Part shown: piece by piece, positions 10,574-20,860 of the stretch
Layout of the letters: every line of letters begins with the position of its first letter
How positions within the stretch are numbered: the stretch's first letter is position 1
Assembly (NCBI RefSeq): GCF_000003605.2
Contig: NW_003105114.1
Span: 256,962 to 296,038, forward strand
Length of the DNA stretch: 39,077 nucleotides
Source: Saccoglossus kowalevskii
Taxonomy: Eukaryota; Hemichordata; Enteropneusta; Harrimaniidae
Reading direction: 5' to 3'
Position numbers and translations under genes: made by a program
Notes under the pieces: generated by a model
Told to the model about the DNA's origin: nothing
Database searches by the model: none
The model's input: only the letters and a program-made list of their open reading frames with translations

Positions 10574-12263
10574 TTCAGTGCTATATTCTTCAAAATATGC
10601 CTTGGTGCCATGCTGTATTCTTTTAGTCTTCTAATATGTTTCTTTGAATAGTTTGTTATAGGCTTGTTTGATATAAACGAAAGCAAAACAAAGGATATGA
10701 TAAAACTACTTAAGATGATATCAGCCAAGTACGTTCCAACATTTGTCAGTTTGTCTGGTGAAGTGGAAGTGGCTGAGCCATTATTTTTTGGTAAGTCATA
10801 TCTTAATTTAAAATTTGCCTAGTACATGTATAAGTGGACTGGCACAGTTTTAATTCATTCTCACATTCAGCCATTCGGAGTCGGAGCTTAGAGGCTCAAT
10901 ATTCCATACTGTAGAACAAATCAGTTTTATTTATTTATCATGAACTAAAAACGTAGCATTTGTGAGACATGCAACAGTAGTATGCATGTGCATTGATTGT
11001 TATTTTTACGAATCAAATCGTTGCACCAACATATAAAAGAATATATTTTTGTCATCAAATGAAAACCCAGATGTGTGCTACAAGAACAATATTTTCATGC
11101 TGTGATAAATCATGGTTTAATAATGTATTCATCAACATTTCTTGTCGATATTGCATCTTTAAACAAGTGCATGCTAATATGTGGACATAATGTACAATAC
11201 ATGTCAGAGATATGGCTCTGCATCAGATTTTGTTGAAAGAAAATGGCCTTTCTCAATAATTTTGAATAATGTTCTATGTATATACATGTATTATGACTGA
11301 ATTAAATTTATTTATGTGGAATTGAAGTAACGATTAAACTTAATACCATGTCACAGTCTAACTCGGGAGCTGGTACTGAAAATGCCATTGTTGTCAAATT
11401 TAATGAATTCAAAATTATTTCATATATTTAATATTTGTATTGCTGGAGGTGATAGACTCACTGATGAGAGGGCACAAGGTGCAAAACTTAACATGGATGA
11501 TGCTGGAACCTCAGTTAAACGCTTAGAAGGTATCATTCCGAAATGTGAAGATTTCCATCGAGAGATGAACTTTCTAGAGGTACCGGTATATTAATTCACA
11601 TACTAGTACCACAACGCATATTTTGTTTATGTCCAATCAGTCAGCGTGTATAGTTTTCTAAATTATTTGGTTGTATTGATGAATGAATTTAGTAAAGATG
11701 GGGGGGTGCTTGCTGTCTGATGCCATCATATTTTAACTTGTATAAAAAAATTATTTTTTTCAGGGTATCCATAAATTAACATATGACAAGACAAGTGCTG
11801 CAGATGTTTGCACTATTGTGTACTTTAGAAATCGGTTGAAGTACACAAATGTCACAAATAAGGTGAAGTCTTCCTATAGAGCTAACAAATGGTTCTATAA
11901 TCTGGTTCTAGATGCACAGATTTGTTTGATGATAATGAAGGAATTGAATATGAGTACTATTGATTCAGATATTGAATTCCCCCCACATGTTGATGATGTT
12001 CAAAAAATGGAATGGTACAAACAAATCTGTACTGATGTGCTGAAGAAATACTACCTAAAAGAATCAGATATGTATTCTTCACTACAAGCATTATTAAATG
12101 CTGAAACAATTCACGAAAATTCATGGATGTCACAACTAAATGAAGATAATAGGTAAATACAATTTTTATTAAACAGAAGTAAATGTCTGTATATTACTAG
12201 TGCCTATTTGTTGCCTTTATGATGACCATTATTTACAAAATTAATGTAAGCCAATTTTTTTTT

Positions 12264-12766
12264 TAGCTCCGCTTTCGACTTTGTCGAGCGAGGCTTATCA
12301 TATGAGTGATTGTCCGTCGTCGTCCGTGTCAATGTTTTACTTTTTCGACTTCTTCTTGAAAACTACAAGCCTGAATGCATTGATACTTGGTGTATATGTA
12401 CCTTGGGTAGACCTCTCTCAGATTTGTTCATTTTGTAATGATATCTTTAATTCTCAAATTTTGGTGAATATTTTTGTCATTTTTTGGTAAAAAGTGATAT
12501 TTTCAACTTCTTGTTGAAAACCGCAAGTCCAATTGCTTTTATATTACATACATAGGTAATACATGTGGACCTCTCTCAGATTTGTTCACTTTGTAATGAT
12601 ATTTTTAATTTTGGTGAATATTTTTGTCATTTTTGGTAAAAAGTGAGATTTTCGACTTCTTGTTAAAAACCACAAGGTCCTTTGCTTTGATACTATACAT
12701 ATTGTTCATTTTCTAATGATATCTTCAGTTCTGTAATTGAAATGTGCATTGCTAACAGCGGAGCTA
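12264..12766. mobile_element. 503-bp TIR element (MITE-like) with internal tandem units
   Basis: Ends are TAGCTCCGCT and AGCGGAGCTA, an exact 10-bp inverted pair. Between them are two to three imperfect tandem units of about 150 bp. Each unit has a TTTTCGACTTCTTGTTGAAAAC-type start and shares ACCTCTCTCAGATTTGTTCA, TAATGATAT and TTTTTGTCATTTTTGGTAAA. It sits in the transposase intron between exons 11764-12152 and 12855-13619. A TA target is possible because both ends carry TA. Related units occur at 13625-14035 and 29868-30020. Confidence 0.7.
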
Positions 12767-13624
12767 TCTCAGCCTAGAGTCTGCTTGTTCATTTTATTGC
12801 TACTGTTTCTGACCATTTAAACACCTCTCTATATTTATCAATTATTTGTTCCAGATACAAGTGTCATCACTGTCAGAAATCCTATGTTAATCTAAAGAGT
12901 GTTATTGCACACGAGAAAGCAGTTCATGGGGTCACACCAACCAAACCAAGAACAACAGCAAGACCTACACCAACCAATGCTGATGACATATATAATTACC
13001 AGTTGACTTTATTTCAACTTGGACTCTTACACAGAAATTTAGTTACAGCAACAGATGCTGGTGATGGCCCCCGAGCAGTGAGATCATCCAAGTATGAACT
13101 TGGCATATACAACCGAACCAATAAGGTTAAATACCTTATTGCATGCATTCATTTGCAGACACTAGTGCAGGCAAAACTTAGTACAAGTCAAGCTCACCGA
13201 TTAACTTGGAATCGAACTGTAAATGTATGTGGTGGCATCAATAATAATGAAGCCATTGATGGGCATATCGAGTTGATCAATAGGGAAGTAAAAAGGCTGT
13301 GTAAAGGAAACCAGTCTAAGCAATCTTGTATCAATCAGGCATCGCTCTACAATGTACAAATTACCATGTCTCGCATCTTGACAAAGTTATGTCCTTTCGA
13401 AGGAAAAAGGGACTCCATAAGATGCCTCACAGAGACGCAGACCTCCGTACAATAATTACAGATCTGATTGACAAGAATGCTTTGCAGTATGAACCTGAGA
13501 GAAAAATGAAGTGCACTAAACTACGCACTTCACAAAATCTGTTTAATACTGATCCCAGAAAATTGACTGAAATGCTGTCAAGACACAAACAAAATCTATT
13601 TGTGTGTCGACACGCATAGTAGCT

Positions 13625-14035
13625 AATTTACCTTTGGCAGACTTCTCTTAGATTTGTTCATTTTGTGATACTGTAAAATGACAAATTATCACTGGGTTTA
13701 AATTTCGCTGATATACCATTTCACGCATATTCAGTGGGTTTTAAATTCAGTTTTATCATTTAGATAATGTGTTCTTTGCTAAATTTCACATATTCCCTGG
13801 ATTTTAATTCAGCGAAATAAGCAAAATTAACCCTTTTACAGTATATTAAATTCTCTGATTTTGATAAATATTTTTGACATTTTTGGTAAAAAGTGATTTT
13901 CGAATTGTTGTTGAAAACCGCAACCGCAAGTGCTTTGATAGTATATAGGTACCTCAGGTTGACCTCTAGGATTTGTTCACTTCTTAACAATATCTTCAGT
14001 TCTTAATTGAAATGTACATTTTTAACAGTGCTGCT
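13625..14035. repeat. Diverged copy of the ~150-bp repeat unit, split by a MITE
   Basis: Shares GATTTGTTCATTTTGT, ACATTTTTGGTAAAAAGTGA, TTGTTGAAAACCGCAA and TCAGTTCTTAATTGAAATGTAC with the 12264-12766 element. It begins directly after the transposase stop and is interrupted by the 175-bp element at 13669-13843. The flanking TIRs of the larger element are not recognisable here, so this is a degraded copy. Confidence 0.6.
13669..13843. mobile_element. 175-bp TIR element (TA-flanked MITE) nested in a repeat
   Basis: Ends TACTGTAAAA and TTTTACAGTA are exact inverted partners. Adjoining sequence on both sides continues the ~150-bp repeat unit, showing that this piece was inserted into it. Internally AT-rich with no ORF. 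TA at both ends suggests a Tc1/mariner-type target, but the family is not known. Confidence 0.6.
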
Positions 14036-14245
14036 TGTTTTTTCATACAAGTTTTGTTTTTTAAGTCTTTTTTAATTGATGACTTCATTGTTTCTACCTA
14101 TATTTTAGCCAATGTTCCCTTGTGCAAAATATCATTCGTCTGTAACCGTCAAGATCAATAGTTTGGAATAGTACCATCATAATTAAATAATAGTAGGTAG
14201 CAACATATCCCTTAAATTAAAAGTATTTTGTTTAAGAGATAAATA

Positions 14246-14251
14246 TTTATT
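14246..14251 (-). terminator. Polyadenylation signal for the helicase gene
   Basis: AATAAA on the minus strand about 158 nt past the helicase stop at 14409. A plus-strand AATAAA lies at 14260-14265, so the two transcripts probably end almost on top of each other. Confidence 0.5.
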
Positions 14252-14259
14252 GATGCTTA

Positions 14260-14265
14260 AATAAA
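14260..14265 (+). terminator. Polyadenylation signal candidate for the transposase gene
   Basis: AATAAA on the plus strand about 640 nt beyond the transposase stop at 13617-13619. Later plus-strand AATAAA copies at about 14317 and 14371 are alternatives, so the exact 3' end is uncertain. Confidence 0.4.
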
Positions 14266-14408
14266 CCATGTTCTGTCAATTGTTTTTTAATCCTGCTTTA
14301 ATAGGATGTTTATGGAAAATAAATGGTATCGTATAGATATATGTGCTGTGTTTCATGACATGAATAAACTGATACAACAAATGTAAATTTGGCTCAGTAC
14401 ATTAGTTT

Positions 14409-17321
14409 TCACACAAAATGCTGTTCTGCATCATCTGAGCTTGAGGATTCTGAAGTACTCCTCACAATTGCATCAGCTTCTAGGCTACTAGTACTGTCAT
14501 CAGATTCTTCCTCACTGTCTGTTTGGGCACAGTAGTGTATCATGTGTTTTTCAAAATAGTTAGCATGTTCAACACAGTGACCGCACTGGCAATTTTTTTC
14601 GCAAATATCACAACATCTGTGATGTGGTTTCTTGTTCTTGATGTCACTGATGTCTTTATTTGAAGCAAAGTCTTTAAATAAGTTCACTCTCCTACATACT
14701 GTTTCATTTATTATATATTTTTTTAGTTTGGGACAAATCTCTCTCAGCATTCCACCATGATAGAATAAGACTGCATGAGATGGTTCATTATCTCTACCAA
14801 CTCGACCCGACTCCTGTATATAACTTTCAATATCAAAAGAGGGACCAAAATGAAGTACATGATGAGCTGTTTTGATATCAATGCCCATGCAAAGGGCTGT
14901 GGTGCAGAACATTAATCTCAAATTTGAGTTGGACATTTTGGCCATTTCTTTTAGATGAGACTCTTGTACAACACTGTCAGTTTCACTATGATACATTCCC
15001 ATATATAAAACTGACTGGGAATTATCCTCTTTGAAATAATGAAAAAGCGCTCCAGTTGCATCAATTGATGAACAATAAATAATTGTCCGTGGGAAAGTAT
15101 CTTTCTCTTCCCTTAGTTTGTCAACCGTCCAAAAAAATGTGGATGCAATGTCCCTAGGAGTCTTTATAACAGACAATCTAATATTTTCCCTATTCGGACA
15201 CGCGTTTATAGTCTTGCAATCTGGAATAATGAGGCTGTCTTTCAACTGTGACTGTAGAGACTTTGAGGCAGTTGAGGTCAGTGCAAGGACTGTTACGTCA
15301 GGTAAAACAGAGCGAAGTTCTGCAACATGCGAGAAATATTCCCTGAATGCACCTTGTTGTGTCTTGCGCCGACTTTTTTTGCTGTCATCTGGTTTTTCAC
15401 CCCTACGAAAAAAGATCACAGAAATTATCATTTGGAGGTTAAAGTGTGTATGCTTAGACTCTAAATTTAACATAGTAAAAAATTTTAGCTGAAATTAATT
15501 ATGCTGAAAAGACTTTTTGGGTGTTTTGTATTGAATATATTTTTACTGATTTTTGAATGTAAAATATAGAAAAAAAGGTATAGTCACTGGATTTAATCAT
15601 TCTTTCAGCACAAATAAAGTAATTTACAGTATTCATCATTTCCTGATTTTTAAAAAAATAATAATATTTTCTCTGTACAACTAAGATTTATTAGGTACAT
15701 ACCACTTTGGAATTGTGTGAACCTCGTCTATCACAAGCAAAACAATGTCATCAGAATGGTGTTCTAGCAGACCATCTACAAAGTTTCTTTTTTTTTCCTT
15801 TTAGATACTCCTCTGGTGAACCAAACAAATAGGTTGGTAAGTCTTGGTCACTTTTGACATTGCTTACCATTTCTGCGCTAAATCCCTTGGAGGTCAAAGT
15901 AGATATCTGGAATTATGAAATTGTTTCAAGGTGTTATAAAATATAAAATTGCAATAAAACATTTATGTAGACTGAAATCTTGTTATAATGAGCAGCTTTA
16001 TAATGAGTTGCCTGATATAAGGTGCATGTAGTTCATTACAGTGATTATGGTAACTATGATTTAATACAGCCCATCAGTTTGTTTATGTTTGGTCTTAAAA
16101 CAGCATGCATAAAAACTGAAAGACAATGTCCAGCATTTTAATACCATGAGCAAATAAGTAATTCACTGCCAAATCAGTGCCTACACACACAACACAACAC
16201 AACTTTCATGCAGTAGTGGGGGAATATGTTCACATTTTAGCAGAAAATATATATAAAAAAAATTGACTTTCACACATATTTGTTCACAATTTCAACGCAA
16301 AATGTCAGTTTGGATGTATTTGAAGACTTAAGTTTTCTGTCACTATTACAATGAGAATTTTGTTTATTTTTGAGCTAAACGCCAAAGACAAGAAGCAAAG
16401 AATTTCACATTTTGCTTTATTTTGGAGTAACTCACTGTTGTATGTGATATTTTCTCCATATCCATGTACATATCACCTGGCCAGTACATGTATACATTTT
16501 TGTGTTCTTTGGTGGGAAATAATTAGGGGATATTTAACAAATGGGTGTTGTGAATTGTATCAGTATTGAATGTTGAGTGAAAATCTTACCTGGTCTTTCA
16601 TTAATGAAACCAAAGGAGAGACAATGACAACAGAACCAGGTTCCTTAATCATACATGGGTACATTTGGTAGATCAGTGATTTACCAAAACCAGTTGGTAG
16701 AATAGCCAAGACATTGTTTTTTGATAGCAGATGTTTTAATGCCTCCTTCTGTGCAGGTTTCAACTCATCCACTCCGAATTTCTTACACACCTTAAAGAAA
16801 AGGAAATTGTCCACATTTAATATATTGCAATAAAAAATACTTGGCAAATAAATTATTCACGTTACTTGTTCGTGCATACAGGTCGATGTCACGGCATGAA
16901 GACTAAACTTTTTACTTCATACAACGGGGGCAGTTGACGTCGTCGGAGGGCTAAATACGAATACGAAAATTACTGACATGAAAGCTATAGCTTTATCGTA
17001 GACTTGCAAAAACGATTGAAGGTCATAACACAATAGTTAGATCGTGAGGACTGTATTAGTATACTATAAAGTTGAACCAACGTGCATGTATGGCTTATAT
17101 TGCATCAAGTGACACTCGTAAACAGTGTCAAGTAACGCCGCCTCATCTGCGGTAACATAACCCTGTCAAAGTTGAAATCCGAAATACCTCAAATAAATTA
17201 CATACATCAATCGTGATTACTCACAAAAGCTAATTAAGTTTTTGTACAAATGACTTAAACTAACCTCAAATTCGAAATCTTCTATTGATTTCACATCGAT
17301 CGTAATGTTGCTTGCAGCCAT
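14409..17321 (-). pseudogene. RecQ-like DEVH-box helicase encoded by the DNA transposon
   Basis: Four exons on the minus strand: 17321-17265, 16790-16590, 15906-15703 and 15402-14409. All junctions are GT/AG and phases agree, apart from one shift in exon 3. The product is about 484 residues. Exon 2 has the motif-0-like Q (LKPAQKEAL), Walker A (LPTGFGKSLIYQ) and motif Ia (SPLVSLMKDQ). Exon 3 has the DEVH Walker B. Exon 4 has TSTAS (motif III), motif V (CTTALCMGID), motif VI (QESGRVGRD) and a Cys cluster (CCDICEKNC) like the RecQ zinc-binding domain, then an acidic Ser-rich tail. A run of nine A near 15795 where eight would keep frame is the only break seen; it could be a real inactivation, slippage or sequencing error. 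Likely role: DNA unwinding in transposition or host RecQ-like activity. No HRDC domain is seen. Confidence 0.88.
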
Positions 17322-17428
17322 CTTGAAATAATAAGTAACGATGAGTCTGGCGCATGCGCAAAGTTAGACAGCTCTATTTGTAAGCCGCACTATGATGGTC
17401 GACAAAACTCGTCGAAACTGATCTCGTA

Positions 17429-17632
17429 GTACGAGATTTGTATAGGCATTGAGTCAGATGTAGTTAGAGGCGACTGGGACACGATTTTTAAAGAACTGAT
17501 TAACGGCAAGAAAAACCAAAAAATCGACATATTCAAACTAAAATACAGATAAATATAATATAAATTTTCATAAAATAAAAAAAAAAAAAAAAAAAATGAG
17601 CCTCATACCTACATCGGATTTTAATCAGATTG
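17429..17632 (-). repeat. Right terminal inverted repeat of the DNA transposon
   Basis: About 204 bp, the inverted partner of 5833-6024. The extra length is a run of more than 20 A. It is followed directly by the 9-bp target duplicate at 17633-17641. The helicase start codon lies only about 110 bp inside this repeat, so the repeat probably contains or borders the helicase promoter. Confidence 0.92.
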
Positions 17633-17641
17633 CATTCCGCT

Positions 17642-18236
17642 TACCAGGTCTATACTGCAATTCAAAATGGTATTGCGATAATGCAGCATACCATTGATGT
17701 CCGGTCGCGTCAAATTTTGCGCTCTTCATAACATATGTGAGCATGTTGTTGTCTATCACAACAACAAATTTGTTGTCGTACAGGTATAGCTAAACCTTTC
17801 TGTGACAGCCCACTTCAGCGCCAAAAACTCAAGCTTGTGAGCTTGATAGTTGTGCTCACTCTTGACCAGTCTTTGGCTCACGTACGCTACAACCCTGCTC
17901 TCCTTCATTCTGATACAAGGCCGCACCCAGACCCAACAAACTCGCATCTGTGTGAAGCTCAAAGGGCCTGCTGTAGTCAGGATACGGTAGGACCGGTGTG
18001 GTTGTCAGCCGCTCAAAGAAAGTCTTGAACGCCAGTTGGCATTTTAGAGTCCATTCGAAAATTGGGTGCTGACTCTCTGGCACCAGTCTCATCTTACTCC
18101 CTCTACCTGTTCTCTCATACAACCCTGTGATTAACTCATTGAGTGGCTTAGCAATTTTTGAATAGCCCTCAACGAAGTGGCGATAATATCCCACTACCCC
18201 AAGAAACGTCTTCACCTTCTTGACGTTGGTAGGCAC
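17642..18236 (-). pseudogene. Gypsy RNase H domain and RT connection (broken)
   Basis: Begins with the connection segment VKTFLGVVGYYRHFVEGYSK. The RNase H Asp is in FELHTDASLLGLGAALYQ, the Glu in HKLEFLALKWAV and the second Asp in VIDNN. Frameshifts near 17930 and 17790 break the frame. The domain ends at the RPGKRN segment, where the 11.8-kb transposon is inserted. RNase H would remove template RNA during cDNA synthesis. Confidence 0.87.
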
Positions 18237-18351
18237 TGGCTAGGCCTTCAAGGCTTCTGTCTTCCCTGGGTCTGTCTGTATGCCATCCTTTGACACAACA
18301 TGGCCAAGATATTTGATCTTCTTCTGCCTTTACCAGCCCCTGGAACACCTG

Positions 18352-18958
18352 TTAAAGTCTGTGCAAGTGTTCCTCGAAGGTGTCAGAGTACATCACAATG
18401 TCATCTTGGTAGGCCAAACAGGTCTTGTAGTTTAGTCCTTCCAAGCACTTCTCCATAATCCGCTGAAACTCACTGGCGCTGGTTGCCAGTCCCATGGGGA
18501 GCCTGAGACACTCAAAGTGACCAACTGGTGTGCTGAATGCCGTCTTCTCCACATCGCTGTTGTCCATGACCACCTGCCAGTACCCAGCCTTCAAGTCCAA
18601 CGTACTGAACAATGTCGCCCCTTCAAAGCATCAAAACATGCTTCAATGCGCAGTAGAGCATACGCATCTCTGATAGTGCATGCATTCAACTTTCGATAGT
18701 CTATGCTCAGCTGCGTGCTCCAATATTTCTTAGTCACCATTACAATCGGAGCTGCCCAGGGACTGTGTCAATCATTCCCTGCAACACCTGTCTTAATTCA
18801 TCATAACGGGCAGGTGGTACACGTCTATGCCGTTCTCTTATCGGTTCATCATTCGTCAGCCTTATCCTATGCTTCTCCAGATCACAAGATCCTAAATCAT
18901 TGTTGTGTTTGGACAAGACATCTGCATTGCGTTTGAAACAGTCCTTCACCTCAGCCAA
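18352..18958 (-). pseudogene. Gypsy reverse transcriptase (broken)
   Basis: The N-terminal part (18958-18740) has the Gypsy entry pattern of an H-x-I-x-L strand followed by IRERHRRVPPARYDE. A frame change follows, with stops and apparent loss around 18740-18615. The palm then runs from 18612: LDLKAGYWQV carries the first catalytic Asp, LPMGLATSASEFQ follows, and the YQDD box lies at about 18411-18400. The frame breaks again near 18350. RT would copy the genomic RNA; the copy is non-functional. Confidence 0.9.
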
Positions 18959-19009
18959 TTGATGTCCATGGAGCTGGGCTTGGGACTCCGTCTACATCAA
19001 AGCACCTAC

Positions 19010-19712
19010 TCACATCATCAACTTCTCCATGCCAGTGTTCTGGGGGTTCGCATTGCGTCCCAGATGCCCTATCTGCACCACAGCAGTTGCCTTGGCTATG
19101 ATCGCACCAGGTTTAACTACCACAGGTCTGTCGGTAGTGTTACTGATCCTCACTGGCACATGCGAATTCCTCTTGTGGCAACTCAACACGCACGCTGTTG
19201 GACTCGTCACTATATCACATGACGTCTTGTCGCTGGGCTCCACCATGACCACATATTGTCACGCTGAGTCCAACCATGCACCTAGCACCAAACAATGTGA
19301 TCAGTGTCTAGTCGCACTGTAATCGGTGTCTTGCACATAGCCTTGACCTCACCAATATTACCAGTGGGACCAACAAACTTGTCTCTGGCTCTGAGAGCGC
19401 GACAGGTTTCTCTTCCCAACTGTGACATCCACATGGACATCATCCCACTGTACTGACCAGATAATCCATCGCTTCCCACGTACAAATCAAGCAGGTTAGT
19501 ACCAGTAGTGACTGGATGTACTCATTATCGGCCGCCACCAACACCAATGTGTGATATTCCTGCTCGTCATCAAACATCGAGCAAGGAAAAGACAGGGGGA
19601 CCTCAATATACCCTACATAACAGAATCATCAAGGGGCTTTACTTTAATGTCTGCAAGGTGTTTACAGTAGAAGGCATTCCCTACAGACATGACCTGTGAA
19701 CCAGTGTCCAGT
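19010..19712 (-). pseudogene. Gypsy protease and linker (broken)
   Basis: The active-site LLDTGSQVMS lies at about 19714-19685, with the DTG codons at 19708-19700, in a different frame from the preceding gag segment. The remainder, YVGSDGLSGQYSGMM and a frame from 19252 to 19010 with KPGAIIAKA near its end, is the PR-to-RT linker usual in Gypsy. At least three frame changes are present. This is the expected pol protease; the one at 2459-3187 is additional. Confidence 0.75.
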
Positions 19713-20600
19713 AAACAAGCACATTGGATTCCTCTGATAAAAAGACAGACACCGACGCTGTCGCATCTTTAACTATTAATCTCTCCTTCCTCAATTCTCT
19801 GACGTCGGCCTGCTGCTTCAACAGCACCATCATAGCCTTTCTCTCTGCATCATCACGTTGTCTATCATTATCATCTCCAGCTAGTGATACATGATCCTTG
19901 ACAGCGGCAGTCTTGTTATCTTTTGTCCTGTCAGACCATTCCTGCTCATCCTGCTCAATACCTTCACCTTCCCTCTGCCAACTGTCCTTAAACCTTTCTA
20001 GTAGCATCGAACCATTTTCCACCTCGCCATATGGGATTTCCAATGTCAAAATGATGTCATCAATGTGCGCATCCTCTCCCATGTTCATGACCATTTCATC
20101 GACACCTTTATGCTTAGTGACAAAGTCTCGTCTTTCCTCGGGCAACCAATAGCATACTTTCATTGTCTAAAGGCCACATCTCCCTTGTGTTGGTCACTGC
20201 CGGAGAATGTAGGAACATGAGGTCTTGCGTATACGCTAGGGCCAACAACATATCGATTGTGTTCTCCCCCTTCAATGCCATTCATAGGTGGTGTTGCGCT
20301 CGTTGGTGTTTCCGTGACAGGGCATTCAACGGTGCTTTCCCTGAGGGTGTCTTGTGGACTACCCATCTCGCGACAACAACATTCACGTTCCTTGCGCATT
20401 TCCTCCTCAAGAAACTCATCAGTTAGTCTCTGTTTAAGCTCCTAATCTACCAATCTGCGGGCTCTTTCGCGCAGCTCAGGGGCCGCGCTCTCATCGAGCA
20501 ATCGCCTGTACATCTCAGTACGTTCTGCACTACCAGACGCAGGTGATGGTAATGTTCCAGCCTGCGCAGGTGTATCCAAAAAATAACCGCCTTCTGCCAT
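19713..20600 (-). pseudogene. Gypsy gag (broken)
   Basis: The likely start is the ATG at 20600 (MAEGGYFLDT), the first ORF after the primer binding site. The frame meets TAG at 20442-20444 and TGA at 20160-20162. The TGA sits where Trp follows PTFSGSDQHKGDVAFRQ, a capsid-type FSG...F-x-x-W segment. A shifted frame then gives a charged, helix-rich stretch to the protease. No CCHC zinc knuckle is seen here, which is unusual and contrasts with the knuckle in the extra 3' ORF. Gag would form the particle coat. Confidence 0.65.
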
Positions 20601-20837
20601 ATTAACCAGTGTATACCAATAACCCAAAAAAAAGTTAAAAGCCACAACAGGAGTGATCAAATTAATGAACTACTCCGCCACAAGCACAAAGTGAACCCAA
20701 TGTCACAACCAAATAATGACTGATCACCCTTGACTGTAAACCAACACCGGACAGTTTCTGCTCTACTCTTGCTCCAATGTAATCGAACAGCGATACACAC
20801 GCACAAACATCAAGTTTGTTGTCCAATTACCAATCGA

Positions 20838-20857
20838 GCCAACACGTTTGGGCGCCA
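20838..20857 (-). other. Primer binding site, tRNA-Lys-like
   Basis: Three bases (GAT) after the 5' LTR, the minus strand reads TGGCGCCCAAACGTGTTGG followed by CTCGA. It starts with TGG as the complement of a tRNA CCA end and resembles the 3' end of animal tRNA-Lys (CUU type), apart from one or two extra bases. It would prime minus-strand cDNA synthesis. Confidence 0.75.
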
Positions 20858-20860
20858 ATC

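Larger units (their letters stand above)
6564..13619 (+). pseudogene. DUF6589-like (Academ-like) transposase, multi-exon, broken
   Basis: Exons read from splice sites and phase: 6564-7067, 7747-7914, 8038-8328, 8901-9632, an uncertain piece near 9730-9760, 10652-10790, 11449-11579, 11764-12152 and 12855-13619. The total is about 1,040 residues. The N-terminus has paired CX2C motifs (CVVC, CVIC), likely a zinc site. Core motifs are GDNWDKR (~9302), GDRLTDERAQGA (11449), CEDFHREMNFLE (~11545) and DGHIELINREVK (~13258). This is the spaced acidic/His pattern I associate with DUF6589, probably an RNase H-like transposase fold. A C2H2 finger (CHHC...HEKAVH) lies at ~12862-12930. Damage: TAG closing exon 7747-7914, a one-base loss near 8921, an extra G near 9498, and a frameshift near 13375. 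The match to DUF6589 is from recalled motifs. Confidence 0.8.
5833..17632. mobile_element. 11.8-kb DNA transposon with long TIRs, transposase and RecQ-like helicase (Academ-like)
   Basis: The ends are inverted copies beginning CAATCTGATTAAAATCCGAT, and the flanks carry an identical CATTCCGCT at 5824-5832 and 17633-17641. It interrupts the Gypsy pol between RNase H and integrase. Inside are two convergent spliced genes: a DUF6589-like transposase (plus strand, 6564-13619) and a RecQ/DEVH helicase (minus strand, 17321-14409). From memory, DUF6589-type transposases are linked to the Academ superfamily and some Academ-type families carry a helicase. That placement is recall, not tested here. The element is non-autonomous now: its transposase has a stop and several frameshifts. 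Its introns host further small insertions. Confidence 0.9.

Noticed and set aside
10516-10728. 70-codon minus-strand frame
   Set aside because: Antisense to the transposase exon at 10652-10790 and spans the palindrome.
15118-15492. 124-codon plus-strand frame
   Set aside because: Antisense shadow of helicase exon 4.
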